Below, piece after piece: positions 26,544-38,600 of a stretch of DNA of 64,000 nt. The stretch is from contig OX392534.1 in assembly GCA_947623455.1 (NCBI GenBank), forward strand, positions 11,604,001 through 11,668,000, given 5' to 3'. This DNA is from Mimachlamys varia (lineage: Eukaryota; Mollusca; Bivalvia; Pectinida; Pectinidae). Every line of letters begins with the position of its first letter. Position 1 is the stretch's first letter. The position numbers and the translations under genes were made by a program. The notes below the pieces were generated by a model, which did no database searches, was not told where the DNA came from, and worked only from the letters and a program-made list of their open reading frames with translations.

Positions 26544-26724
26544 CTGATATATAATAAGATTTAAAATAGATTTGTAGCTAAAACAAACGTGTGTTATTTC
26601 ATTATGGAGGCTGTGGCAGTTGAACACAATGTGCTGATAATAAATCAAGTGAGAATCGGAGTGAAAAAAACTGGGATTGATAATTTTGATTTGTATATAC
26701 TGTCTTACCTAAACATGGAACCCA

Positions 26725-27255
26725 GTGAGGTCTGTGACGACAAGTACAATGTACGTGACCTTAGTGAGATATGTGACACGACACGTGACTCAAGCGAAGT
26801 CTTAGACAGACCACATGACTCCAGCGAAGTCTGAGACGGACCACGTGACCCAGTCAGGTCTGTGCCGGAACACGTGACCCAGCGAGGTCTGCGCCGGAAC
26901 ACGTGACCCAGCGAGGTCTGTGCCGGAACACGTGACCCCAGCGAGGTCTGAGACGAACCACGTGACCCAGCTGGGTATGTGCCGGAACACGAGACTCGAG
27001 GACGACTGTGATGTCTCTCATGTCTCCTGAGAAATAAGTGACTTGACACGTGACTCCAGAGAAGTCATGGACGGGACACGCGTTTCCAGTAATGCATTTG
27101 AAAGGACACATGACTTTAGTGACGTCTTTGACGAGACTCGTGACCCAATTGTTCTGACTGTGGTCTGTGGCAGAACACAAAATTCTTGTTAGGTCTGTGA
27201 TAGTACATGTGACTGCCATTGAACTTTTCGAAAGTACAGATATGTCTCGGTCTCC
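26725..27255. repeat. 29-bp minisatellite, CACGTG-containing
   Basis: Unit CCGGAACACGTGACCCAGCG + AGGTCTGTG, 29-bp spacing at 26881-26910, decaying on both sides; about 16 copies. Confidence 0.85.
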
Positions 27256-27259
27256 AGTG

Positions 27260-27790
27260 ACATTTTTCATAGTACTTATAATAAACTGTCTAGTGTGAGA
27301 TCGGGTATGAAATGCTCATGGTGTTTATTCTAAAATTACATAAATAATTTACAGATAAAACAACGTGGATACTATCTTAAATGAATTATAAGTAGCTAGA
27401 TTTTTTTTCCACATAGAGCAGAAACTATTCGTTTCCTGTCCGGTTTGCCGTGTCCTTATCGGGCCCTTTGAACCTTTGATAGTCAGACGTACTTCCGGTC
27501 AAATCCATTTCTGGTCTCCTGTAATGACCATTAAGTTTGTAGAATACCCTGTTAATCATTGACTATGTTTAATTGACAGCTATAAAGGTTTTATAGATAT
27601 TAATTGGTTTAGCTTATGTTCAGAGCATAGTAGGGCTTGATTGGAACGGTGTATAGGATTTGGTAGGTGTTATAGAGTTTGATGGATATGGTAGTCTTAA
27701 TGGGTTTGGTAGGATTTAATGGGAATCGTATGGTAGTGTGGCAGATTTTAATTGCACATATAGGATTCAGGTCGCCTTCTAGTTTCGAGC
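27260..27790. other. No gene recognised
   Basis: Diverged (T)GGGTATGGTAGGRTTTRATG words from 27600 to 28140 and 28480-28600 form a very degenerate T/G-rich repeat on either side of the elements below. Confidence 0.4.
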
Positions 27791-27795
27791 TGGAG

Positions 27796-27985
27796 GGAAT
27801 TTCCATTTAGCTCAGTGGTAGAGCGTCCGACTAGGAACATGGAGATTGAGGGATTGATCCCCGGTGGAAGCACACTTTTGTCTTTCCTGTTAAAATGGTG
27901 TCTGTGGCCCTCCCTGTGGTGACAGTGGGGTAAGAACCTGGGATGTGGTGTTTATATGCTTAGGTGTAATATTGTTGTGGAAAGC
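27796..27985 (+). mobile_element. tRNA-derived SINE-like copy (not a functional tRNA)
   Basis: A-box TAGCTCAGTGG (27808) and B-box GGATTGATCCC (27851) have tRNA spacing and the D-stem GCTC/GAGC pairs. The anticodon and acceptor arms do not pair. The preceding GGAATTTCC is shared with the copy at 53.13 kb. Confidence 0.55.
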
Positions 27986-28145
27986 ATTAATTGAAATGAT
28001 AGGATTTAGTGGGTATAATATCGGTTCAATAAGCATTATTTTGTTTCGTATGGGGTATGGCGTATGATTTGATGGGTAAGGTCAGGTTTAATGCGGATTT
28101 ACGGGTTCTATGGGTATGATAGTGTTAACTGGTATGGTACAGTTC

Positions 28146-28458
28146 AAAGGCCCAATATACGTAACTTTCCACAAAACTTGAAGCGAAAATCAAGCCTAAT
28201 AGCTTATTATATTTATAGATTTAGTTAAGATTAACTAATATCAGCAATATTCAAGATGAATTCTTACGCGGTTACCGGTACAGAAGCAGTTGAAACACGG
28301 TATTTGTAAACACGTGTCTATTTCGAACTGGCTTCTACCTTCGGCTTGTTGTTGAAGTGGGCCCCACCTGAATTATTTTCGATTCTTTCGATTTTTTGTC
28401 AAGAGTTTCTTGTTCAGAATCACGAAAAATTTCCTGAAGTTACGTATATTGGGCTTTT
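28146..28458. mobile_element. MITE family A, internally deleted copy
   Basis: Ends GGCCCAATATACGTAACTT and AAGTTACGTATATTGGGC are inverted repeats. The body matches the copy at 56.5 kb but lacks about 75 bp near the right end. Confidence 0.75.
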
Positions 28459-28745
28459 AATGAGTATTGATTTGTTTAAAGGGCGTGGCGTATGGTTTGA
28501 TTGATACGGTATATTTTAATGTGTATTTTAGGGTTTTATGATAGAGCTCAATATGTAAGGAAGGGATTGATGGGTATGGTCGAGTTCTATGGAAAGTAAA
28601 ATGATAAAAAAGAAAAATTGAAAAAAAGCATTTTTAGTTGCGTGAAAGTGCAATACAAGTGCGACATGTTGTAGTCTGAGCCAATAAAATATCGGTGTCC
28701 TACATGTTATGATATAGCATCAGATATATAGATATCGACATTTAC

Positions 28746-28840
28746 CGTGACTCTTAGTCATCGGCAGTTCACTCCACAAGTCTTTATACACAACCTCGTG
28801 ACCGGCAACCATAAAGGCATCCGTCCGCGTTTCAATATGA
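28746..28840 (-). CDS. Candidate exon, unidentified (possible BPI/LBP linker)
   Basis: Minus-strand island between CTTATATAG| and CACG|GTAAAT, open through 31 codons: HIETRTDAFMVAGHEVVYK then DLWSELPMTKSH. The donor is good; the acceptor lacks pyrimidines. A loose match to the BPI inter-domain region (segment before the LSDY motif) is possible but weak. Confidence 0.22.
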
Positions 28841-29585
28841 CTATATAAGATTGACCCGACTACTACCGAAAACTGTAGCAACATGTTGGAAATCGTTTTC
28901 TCGACATCACCATGGTTTTGATATATCGTTTGTGAAAAGAATCCCTTCTTTGCGGGCGTTTACTGTATGTGAATATTATAATAAGAGATGAATATAGATA
29001 CGCATGATACTGTCGAAAACGGCGTTCAGAGTGGTAACATTCCGCCTAGTACTACTCCGAATCGAGGCGGTCCAAAACGGAACTAAGGGGAGGTCACTGC
29101 ACACATGAAAACCTACCAGCTACAGTTGGGGAGGGGGATAATGCAAACATTATCATCTTCACTTCAAACGTAGATGGTTACGTTATCATCAATGTCTAGT
29201 GGATCGGGATCAAGCTTTCTTCATAACACGTCAGAAAATCTTGTTATGTGTTAGATACAAACGAAATCAGGTGTACGTCGACCTAAGTCTGACGGTCACT
29301 GACACTTATTAGACTAGCTACACTACATACAGACGTCTTGGTGCAGACGTCCCCTGGTCACAGTCGCCGTGATGGATCGGTGGTATTGAGATAGATTGGC
29401 ATAATTGACCACGTGCTCGGTTACCCCCAGACTCTCGTTGACGTGGCGGCCAAAATGAATTAATTCGCAGTTGCTACTGCCGACTTACTCTGTCAAACCA
29501 ACAGCAAATTGATTTTAAAAAATATAAACTTTTTTTATTTGACAATAATTATCAAACAAGTTTTCCAATAAGTTAATCACTCTTG

Positions 29586-29656
29586 TTGAATCGAACCCCG
29601 GTCGCCTTGGTGAAAGGCAATTGCTGTATCCACTGCACTACCCGACCACCCAAGTT
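29586..29656 (-). mobile_element. tRNA-Glu-like fragment, probably a SINE head
   Basis: Read on the minus strand: GTGCAGTGGATACAGCAATT, then GCCTTTCACCAAGGC (anticodon loop with TTC) and CCGGGGTTCGATTC. The T arm is complete, but no 3' acceptor strand or pairing follows, so a working tRNA is unlikely. Confidence 0.5.
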
Positions 29657-29809
29657 GTTTTAGAATAAGTAGTTGCAGTCTCATACCGAGTTATTCCTAC
29701 AACTATTTCAATTGTTTATTGTGCGTCTTAAAAACTCGGTAATTAATGTATTTTCCCCCTTTTTATTTTGCCTGAAAAGGTGAAAATAGGGGGGGGGCGG
29801 GGGGCATCG

Positions 29810-30450
29810 TCATCGTCGGTTGCCTCGGCTTAACAACCGATTCCGTGCGATAACTTAAGTTTCCGAGTTAAGCTGACCTATCACAATCATACAGTGCTTC
29901 CTTCCTGGCAGCCCTTGCCTTGGGTTGCTTTTCAGGTTTGAAGGTAATACTGGAATCATCATTCGATGGAAGGTTTTCATGCGATAACTTTGTTCCTGTA
30001 AGCCTATCAAAATCAAGCGTCACACAGCAATTCCTCCTTACTTACTGCCAGCCCTTGCTTTGAATTGCTGTTCAGGTTTGAAGGTCAATGAACAGGGTTA
30101 CTGTTATGACAGATATACCCCACATCCGAATGAAGGTCACCATGCGATTACTTGAGCTTTCCTTGACCTATCAATCCCAAATATCGTACAGTGCTTTCGT
30201 ATTGATAGTGCTTGTTTGGGATTGCCTTTCAAGTTTAGAGGTCAACGATCTAGGGTCACTGATACTATAAATAGAACCGACGTACGATCAAATGTTTTCC
30301 TGCAATAAATGAGTTCCTTAGTGGTTATCAAACTATCTTGAAATCTGAAGGTCAAACATCAAAGTCACTTTAGCTATCAATAGAACTGACATACAAACAA
30401 AAGGTTCATTGAGATAATTTGAGATCCCTTAGGTCTATAAAACATATTAT
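29810..30450. repeat. Degenerate tandem repeat of about 125-130 bp
   Basis: CAGCCCTTGCYTTGRRTTGC, CAGGTTTGAAGGT and ATGCGATAACTT recur in the same order about four to five times, with strong divergence. It starts after a poly-G tract at 29789-29803. Confidence 0.6.
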
Positions 30451-30493
30451 AAAAAAATGCATTACATGTATACTTTATATTTCTACTAGTGCC

Positions 30494-30606
30494 CCCCTCT
30501 CTCTCCCACCTCTCTCTCCCCCCCCCCCCTCTCTCTCTCTCTCTCCTTCTCCTTCTATCCCTTTTCTCGTTTTCTTCTTCTTCTCTCTCTCCCCCCCCCA
30601 CTTTCT
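30494..30606. repeat. CT-rich microsatellite
   Basis: About 110 bp of C and T (CTCTCTCCC and TTCTTCTT runs) on the plus strand. Confidence 0.9.
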
Positions 30607-31219
30607 CTCGTATAAATGAAAATTATGCATGTTAATATAATCAAAATATGAAAATTGCATTAATGTATATTTTGTACAATATTATGGAAAGGGCGATTAT
30701 TAAGTTTAATTTTGCAATAAAATATGTTTAAACTAAGCTAAAAATCAAACTTATTGCAAGCCTTTGCCTTTGAATTGTACCCATCTTCAATTATTTGAAG
30801 ATATGTCCAATTAATTGAGGTTATGTTAATTTGGCGTTCCATACACAACCGCGTTGAATTCACGTGAAGCACAACACTGATCCCTTTTCGTTCATTATCG
30901 AATGAACATTTGAGTTGCTGGACAAGTGTGAAAAATATGTCACGAAACGTAATGAAATGAGTGTTGCGTGAATAAATATGCGCAGTAGGATGAATTTGTT
31001 TCAATTAAAATAATATATGATGTGTTGTAAGCTATGTGGGACACAGACAGTCCTGCTAGTAAAATGAGTTTGTAATTGCAGTCAGTTTGTCTGTTCCTGC
31101 TTGATTTCATATTATACGGGGCAAATCAGCAGTTTGTTTCTTATTTAAGATATAACTTGTCCTAGTGTCGGTATTTGAAGTCTTCATTTCTGTTCTTTAT
31201 ATTTGTAGGTTCTATCATC

Positions 31220-32673
31220 ATGGATGAAATATCGGACATTTCCATCGAGAACTTCCAGTCGAAGATCACATTTGGCGTGGACCTAGTTGAAAGCGCTCTG
31301 AAGCAAATAGCCTTCCTGCAGCTGGTAGACCGCAATCGTAGTCTTTATGACGGCACAATTTTGCGTCGTGCGGTTTGGCGCTATGAAAAATTGTGGCTCC
31401 CCCTAGCGGCTGAGCATGTAGACAAGATCCTGGTTGCCCCCCTTGACATAGAGTGGGTGTGGCACTGTCACTTGCTGGCACCGCTTAGTTACGAAGAGGA
31501 TTGTAAAACCGTGGTAGGATTTACTGTAAACCATAAACTGTTGTCAGACAAAGAGAGGGAAAAGGCCTTAGATATCACAAAACAGTTATGGACGTCCAAA
31601 TATCCAAACGAAAAATTTGACTTAGATATCCGCAATAGAAATGGCAGCTTACCTGAATGTGGAGATCTCGTCCTGGACGAGGCATCTAAACTTAGCTACA
31701 ACGTGATTGAGGCAGCCCAGCGGCAGCGTGTGTTCGCCTACCAAGTGTCCCTCCCTCACTACTGCGATCGCGTCTTTCTTAAACATGCTGTGGAACGCTA
31801 CCAAAAGATGCTTTACTTGAAACTGCAAAACCCACGAGTCTTTCTAGTACCGTGTTATGACATGGACCTAATCTGGCACTCCCATCAGCTACACCCAATC
31901 CTATACAAGGAGGACACGACACGCGTTCTCGGCAAAATGTTCAACCACGACGACTCCGTCAATGATCGTAATTTGGGTTCAAAGTTGAACCAGGCCGACA
32001 AAAGGACCAGGGAACTGTGGCGTGAGACTTTCCATGAAAATTTTAGCGAATTCGGCGCCATGTACAGGGGCGACCCCCCGTCAGGTCTTCAGCCAATCAC
32101 CTTAGACGAAATGTTCTCTTTCTCAACAAAGAAGGCAAACATCCACCTCGACCGGATGCAGGTTGAGGGACTTCCGGAGGAACTCAAGAACTTTAAGATA
32201 AAGATTCACTATGTGGCCAGTGAGAAAGAGGGTCCGTCCATAACTTCGTTCAAGGGACCAGGTAGGGAATGGGAAAGAAAGAAAAGCGGAAGTGCATTTT
32301 GTTTTGACACCAAGTTGTACAACTGTATCAAATTCAAACTTGTTCAGATGTTGCGGCCAATGTGCTTCAGTAGTTCAGAGCAGCTGGCTCAAAACGTGTT
32401 CCACATGCTTCCCGTGGTGGAGAATCTGAACCGCGGTGACACTAAGATTAACGAGACGGTCATGCTGGACGAGGAACGCAACCTCAAGGTATCGTTCACG
32501 GCGGATGTACAGGTACAGCGCAAGCCCGGACCTTGTATTCTTTTCCTCAAAAACGGAAACTACGAACCTCGCTTCTGTATCATTCCTGAACACATCCAAC
32601 AGATGTGGGGTCCCATCCCACTCCCTCGGCTCCCGTCTGGGAAGGACAACCATTGCCTGGTCGCCTCTCACAA
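31220..32673 (+). CDS. GRDP-like gene, first coding exon
   Basis: An open frame of 484 codons plus 2 nt. The acceptor (T-rich tract then TTTGTAG, ending 31208) precedes the ATG, and the donor is CACAA|GTAAGT at 32674. The frame is also open upstream to 31175, but those codons lie in the acceptor's pyrimidine tract and are not counted. The exon encodes both WHxH blocks and a following beta-rich region containing NFKIKIHYVASEKEG and RKPGPCILFLKNG. Base composition is clearly richer in G+C than the flanks. Confidence 0.88.
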
Positions 32674-35600
32674 GTAAGTAAACCGCTTACATGATATACT
32701 GTACTTACAACGGACGAACCATGGCTTGCACTAGCAGGGGAGAACACCTGTTTAGGGAATTGGTTTAGCTCGTTTTGGTTTTGGTATACCCAGAGAAGAT
32801 TCGAGACATTATTGCACCGCCTTACATTTCTTGTGTACGTTAATAACTAGTTATTAGCTAACGCTAATTATACGAGAAGTAGTTTACATGTTTTTCATGA
32901 CTACGCTTCTGTAACTAAGTACTTGCATTGCCTGAAGGGGATTTACTTCTTTCTTGTTTTCACTTTGAATTTGAATGAAGATTTGTAGTTCAGTGCTTAG
33001 AGTTTGAGGCAGTAATGTCCGGGGAATATTTCCTTTAGCAATATAGAGCTACCAACCAGAACCGATCTTTGATATTTGAATCATAATGTATAATGCAGTG
33101 TCGTACTCATCCAAAAGTTTCTCGTACTCCTGGCTAACATATATGTAAGTTACATTAGCCCGGTTCTCCGTAACAGTGTGCAGTTTCCCCTTTTAGATAT
33201 ATTCCATATAGATATGTTATTTCCACCTTTTTACACCAGTTTAATCGATGGTTAACTATATTTGTTACACGCCATCATCCCAAATGACGTAATTGCTAAG
33301 TAAGCTGTGTACGTACAGTGCCGTTCAATGAGATGTCTTCTGTGAAGATGCCCATTAAATGCTAATCCATACGAAATTTTCCAAAAGTAGCTCTTCAGTC
33401 TCGAGTCTCCTTCCAATACCAGCATGTCCCGGACACCACCGGCTTAACAAAATGAGTTATTCCGCACCTGCATCATCTTATTTTTAGGGTTGGATAAATG
33501 TATTTCCGTCCGATAAGTAAAAGGACATGTCGCTGTACGTGAGGGGCGGCACATCACATACATTTCATTTATATATATTGGTGTAGCAATGGATATGCCA
33601 CACTGAACAAAACTTTACGTCCGTCACCGTTTTAAAATACGCCAAGTCTGACACCTTAATTTAACACACTACGTCCATCACGTTAATACGCCATGCCTGA
33701 CACCGTTAAAACGTCACGTTCGTCACGTTAATACGTCTCGTGTGTTACCTTCAATGCGTCACGTCTGTCACCTTTAATATGTCACGTCCGTCACATTAAT
33801 ACAAATGTACGTCACGTGTGTTACCTTCACTACGTCACGTATGTCACCTTTAATACGCCAGATCGGTCACGTTATTATGCCACGCCTAACACCGTTTCTG
33901 TAATACATGTCACGTCCGTCACCTTTAATCCGTCACGTCCGTCACGTTAATTAATACATCACGTCCTTCAACTTTAATAAGTCACGTCCGTCGCGTAAAT
34001 ACGCCACGTCTGTCACTTTTAATACGTCACGTCCGTCGCGTTAATACGTCGCGTCTGTTATCTTTAATATGTCACGTCTGTCACCTCTAATACGTCATAT
34101 CTGTCACCCTTAATACGTCACGTCCGTCACGTTAATACGTCACATGAGTTACCTTCAATACATCACGTCTGTCACCTCTAATACGTCAGATTTGGTACCT
34201 TTAGTACGTCACGTCCCTCGCGTTAATTAATACATCACGTCCTTCAACTTTAATACGTCACGTCCGTCGCGTAAATACGCCACGTCTGTCACTTTTAATA
34301 CGTCACGTCCGTCGCGTTAATACGTCGCGTCTGTTATCTTTAATATGTCACGTCTAATACGTCATATCTGTCACCTTTAATACGTCACGTCCGTCACGTT
34401 AATACGTCACGTGAGTTACCTTCAATACATCACGTCTTTCACCTCTAATACGTCACATCTGGTACCTTTAATACGTCACGTCCGTCGCGTTAATACGTCA
34501 CGTCTTTCACCTCTAATACGTCACATCTGGTACCTTTAATACGTCATGTCCGTCGCGTTAATACGTCACGTCTGTCACCTTTAATACGTCACGTCCGTCA
34601 CGTTAATACATCACGCCCGTCACCATTAATACATCACATCTGTAACCTTTATTACGTCACGTCCGTCACGTTAGTACATCACGCCCCTAACGTTAATTAA
34701 AACGGCTGGGTGTAAACCGTTACTTCGTCATGATACATCACGTGATATGAAATACAGCTATATCGGGGTATGATGCGCAGGCATCTAGACTGTCTGCAAA
34801 TAATCAGCGCCTCATTCTCGGATCAAGGCAGATACCGAAATCAGGTCATTTGGTCATACATATAGATTTAGCTGATAGTTGCCAGATTTTAGAGCAGAAT
34901 TACTTGATAGAAGTATTATTAATAGCCGTGCAGTGTGGTGCCGTAGTCTGAGTGCCAGTTAGCACCGCTCCGCCGTCTCAACACCTACCCTATAAATCAT
35001 ACCTACGTTCTCTTACGGAAAAATCTTTGAATTCCTCTATCTTACGAAATATGATGTTGATATTCTAAATTGATATTTGTGTGTGTTTTGGTAAAATACC
35101 TTAGAAAGCACTTAGATTGTTTTTACCGATAACATTCCCCGAGTCAGATGCACGAGATAATGTCTGAATGCGTTTTTACTTATTTAAAGCGTAAAACAAC
35201 AAATATAGATTTACTTTCTTTCAAAGAAAATGCAGTTATCACTTTAATTTGTATTGATCGTATTACGTACCGTTTTTGTTTGGAAAACTTTTAGCGCATG
35301 TTGCTTTCATATCGTTTCAGTTATCTCCCTTACAATCATTTAAAAAAACGCATCGCAAACGAAGTTCAGGGGTTACGCTGAGTAAAATGTTATCCACGTA
35401 AACTGTTTTTGCGGTGTTGTTAACGCGCGCGAGATGTTCCGACAATTTCAGATATGTAAAGAGTAGCAAGTGGTGCTCGTTCTGCACACGTTTCAACCCT
35501 GTTTCATGTACGCAACGTCAAACTACCAATAGCTAAACAACAGAGAACCATTCCGACTCTGTCACCCTTTACTAAATATTTCGCGTTAAGTTCTGCGCAT

Positions 35601-38600
35601 AGTACTACAAGTGTATAACGATCGATATACGTACATGCGCGTCAGATCGTACAAGTGTCCCTCGGTTCGATTCGCAGTTCACGCCCCGAAATTCTTACTA
35701 TGTAGAGCCGCCTCTTTACCCGCAATGACGAGAAGTTTAACAGACATCTTTTGTAAAATGAAATATTAAAAAGAAAAATATAAAAATTTTGTGGACGTGT
35801 GTCATACATTTCTTTAATAGAATTCGTACTTCTACTTCTCAGAACACGATTTTCTTTTAATTATGTACTGATTGTGTCATGAATACTGGCCTCACTATTT
35901 TTGGCTAACAGGACTTTCCTTTGATCGGTTCAGTGGTCGAACGTCGCTGGTTTGGTCCCCAGTTATGACATATTTACCCTACGTGGCTCCTAGTCAGAAC
36001 ATTTGGTCGTAAGTCACAATTCTGTGATAATCTGATTTTATGTAGCGACCCTTCACTTCGACGATCGATGCGAAAGGTCCCTGTTAATTATTCGTGTAAA
36101 ACCGCGTGCGATGTTCGCGTGCCCCAATTCCTGACTCTCCAACTCCCGCGGGATCTCATCTTCCGCCCATCTTCGTCCTGGGTTATTAAGATGTTTACCT
36201 ACTGTCGTTTTATATACCGTTGAGAGGCTGAGTGATTGACCTGACTATACGTGTCGTGGTACCATTGCTGTACCGGCACGGACCTCGTACAGTACAAACG
36301 TCATAAAGCTGTTGCTGGAACTAAATATAGCCTGACCACAATCGTCTTTCTACAACAAATAAAAAGATTTAATACCCAAAGGACTGATTCCTTAATTATA
36401 GCGAGAAAACAGACGGAAAAGGAATTAGTTTGTTTAAGTACAAGTTAGGGTAAATAATGACACTCCTTCTTGTTCATACTTAACTATTTAACATCAATGT
36501 TTCTTGTACCTTTCAATCACAGATAATCAAAAAACAAAATGGCTGCGACCAGTGATAAAGGCCCAATATTCGTAACTTCAGGGAAATTTTCGTGATTCTG
36601 ACAAATTCTGAAAAAAAATCAGTTGATCACCATGCAAAAATAAGCCTAAAACGAAGTTAACTTGAGCGGTAACTAACAAGAAACTATTGACAAAAAAATC
36701 CAAAGAATGAAAATTAATTCAGGTAGGGCCCACTTCAACAACAAACCGAAGGTAGAAGACGGGTCGAAATGGACGCGTGTTTACAAATAGCGTGTTTCAA
36801 CTGCTGCTGTACTGGTAACCGCGAAATAATTCATCTTGAAAAATGCTGATACCAGTTAATCTTAACTAACTCTATAAATATAATAAGTTTTTAGGCTTGA
36901 TTTTTGCTTCAAGTTTTGGCCGAAAGTTTCGTATATTGGGCCTTTAAATGGAGAAGAGCGGTGTTTGAACTTATTATTTCAAAGACAGTGGATGAAGGTT
37001 AGCGATATCTAGTTTACAAGGGCACTACAGTGCTGCTATGTCTCCATCACCGTATGTAGATATGGTTCTTAAGAGGTAGACAGATATATGTTGTATGTCA
37101 GTACAAAAGGTGTGCATCCACTCCAAAATACATCTCGTACAGCTGCGCTCTTCTCACGAAAGCCAAATTCCCAGTTTAGCTTTTGCATGTTGAATGTAGT
37201 GGTTTCCTTTTCTTTCCTCCGGGCCAGTATCCATGAACCCAATCACGTTGTTAAGCTTGAATTTTATCAACTAGCAAGCCAAGTGTGTACAAAACAGTAC
37301 TCCTCTTTTCATGATTTTATTCTGAAAACAGAGTATCCTTTCACACACAATTGGCTTGCGAAGTTGGCATTTAGTTCAAAGTTTTCCAATAATCTTACTT
37401 TTTCAAAATATTGGGAAAAATGAAGTGGCTTTAAGCCTTATCCTTTTTCCAACTTTAGGAGAACTACAAGAAAGCTCGCTTGATCACATAATCCATCCTT
37501 GAGCACGTCGCTTGATCACAGAATTCACATTTGAGCACGAGACAGTTTCATGAATGACCGGAAGATATACCATTACATAAAAACACGCAAAGCACTCGTG
37601 TAGCGACAAAAGACTATAGCGCTATTCGTACAGGTCACCTCTATATTTTGACGGTCCCTCTTTTGTCAGATTCTGACTTATTTAACATGACATTATGTGC
37701 GTAAAAATACTTTATAAAGCAAAAGAACATAAAATGTACATGTAAATAAAAACTGTTTTCTGTATTGGCAGTTAGCTTGGTGACAAGGGCGGGTGTTTTG
37801 TTGGACCGAACGGTTACAACCTCAAACGATCCACTGTTTAATTAATTCATGTAATTAACTATGTCGCCTTGACTATTTTTAAGGTTTGTCAATCACACGG
37901 GCGAAAAGACCTTCACTTGTCGGGTCATCCATAGTCTTCCTCTGTTGATGTCGGCCGTACAGGTGTTTTACCAGGACAAAATGGCGGCTGTTGGTCATCT
38001 TATAGGATCGGACCAGTTACCTACTCCTAGTCAGGTAAGATACAAAACATAGACTATTATCATCATGGATAACGTCTATGATTGTAACTACCTTTGTCAG
38101 GTAAACTGCAAAAATCTGCCTTAAACAGCAGCTTATATCACACACATGTGCAGTTATGTGTGGTGGTAGTACACAATATTATATATAATGTAGTCATACA
38201 CTCACCAAGGTACTATACGCATTTTGTTTAAAGAAAAAAATCAGAGAATATCAATTCGTCAACAAAACCATCATCCGAACTCAAAATCGATTAAACTAGA
38301 GGCAAAAAAAGGAACAAAGGAAAGATTTAAATGGAGACTCTCGTAAAAGCACAAGAGAATAAGACAAAGTGTTCATGAATAAGACAATTGTTTATAAGGG
38401 ACCTGCCACCTAGGGGCGCCTTATAGTGATCTATCTGCCCCGCTCCATATTTGCTTTGTCTCCTGTCATAGTAGAGGAAGAATATGCTTGTTTGCCTCAA
38501 ATAGAAGGTGTATTTTCCCTTCAATTTTGTCTCCAAATGTCTAGGGTTGTTTCCATGAAACCCTCTATATTTGTGAACAACATCAAATCGTGTCCCCTCA

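Noticed and set aside
27808..27875. A functional tRNA gene
   Set aside because: The D arm pairs, but the anticodon arm and acceptor do not.
29586..29656. tRNA-Glu (TTC) gene on the minus strand
   Set aside because: The anticodon and T arms look good but the acceptor stem is missing.
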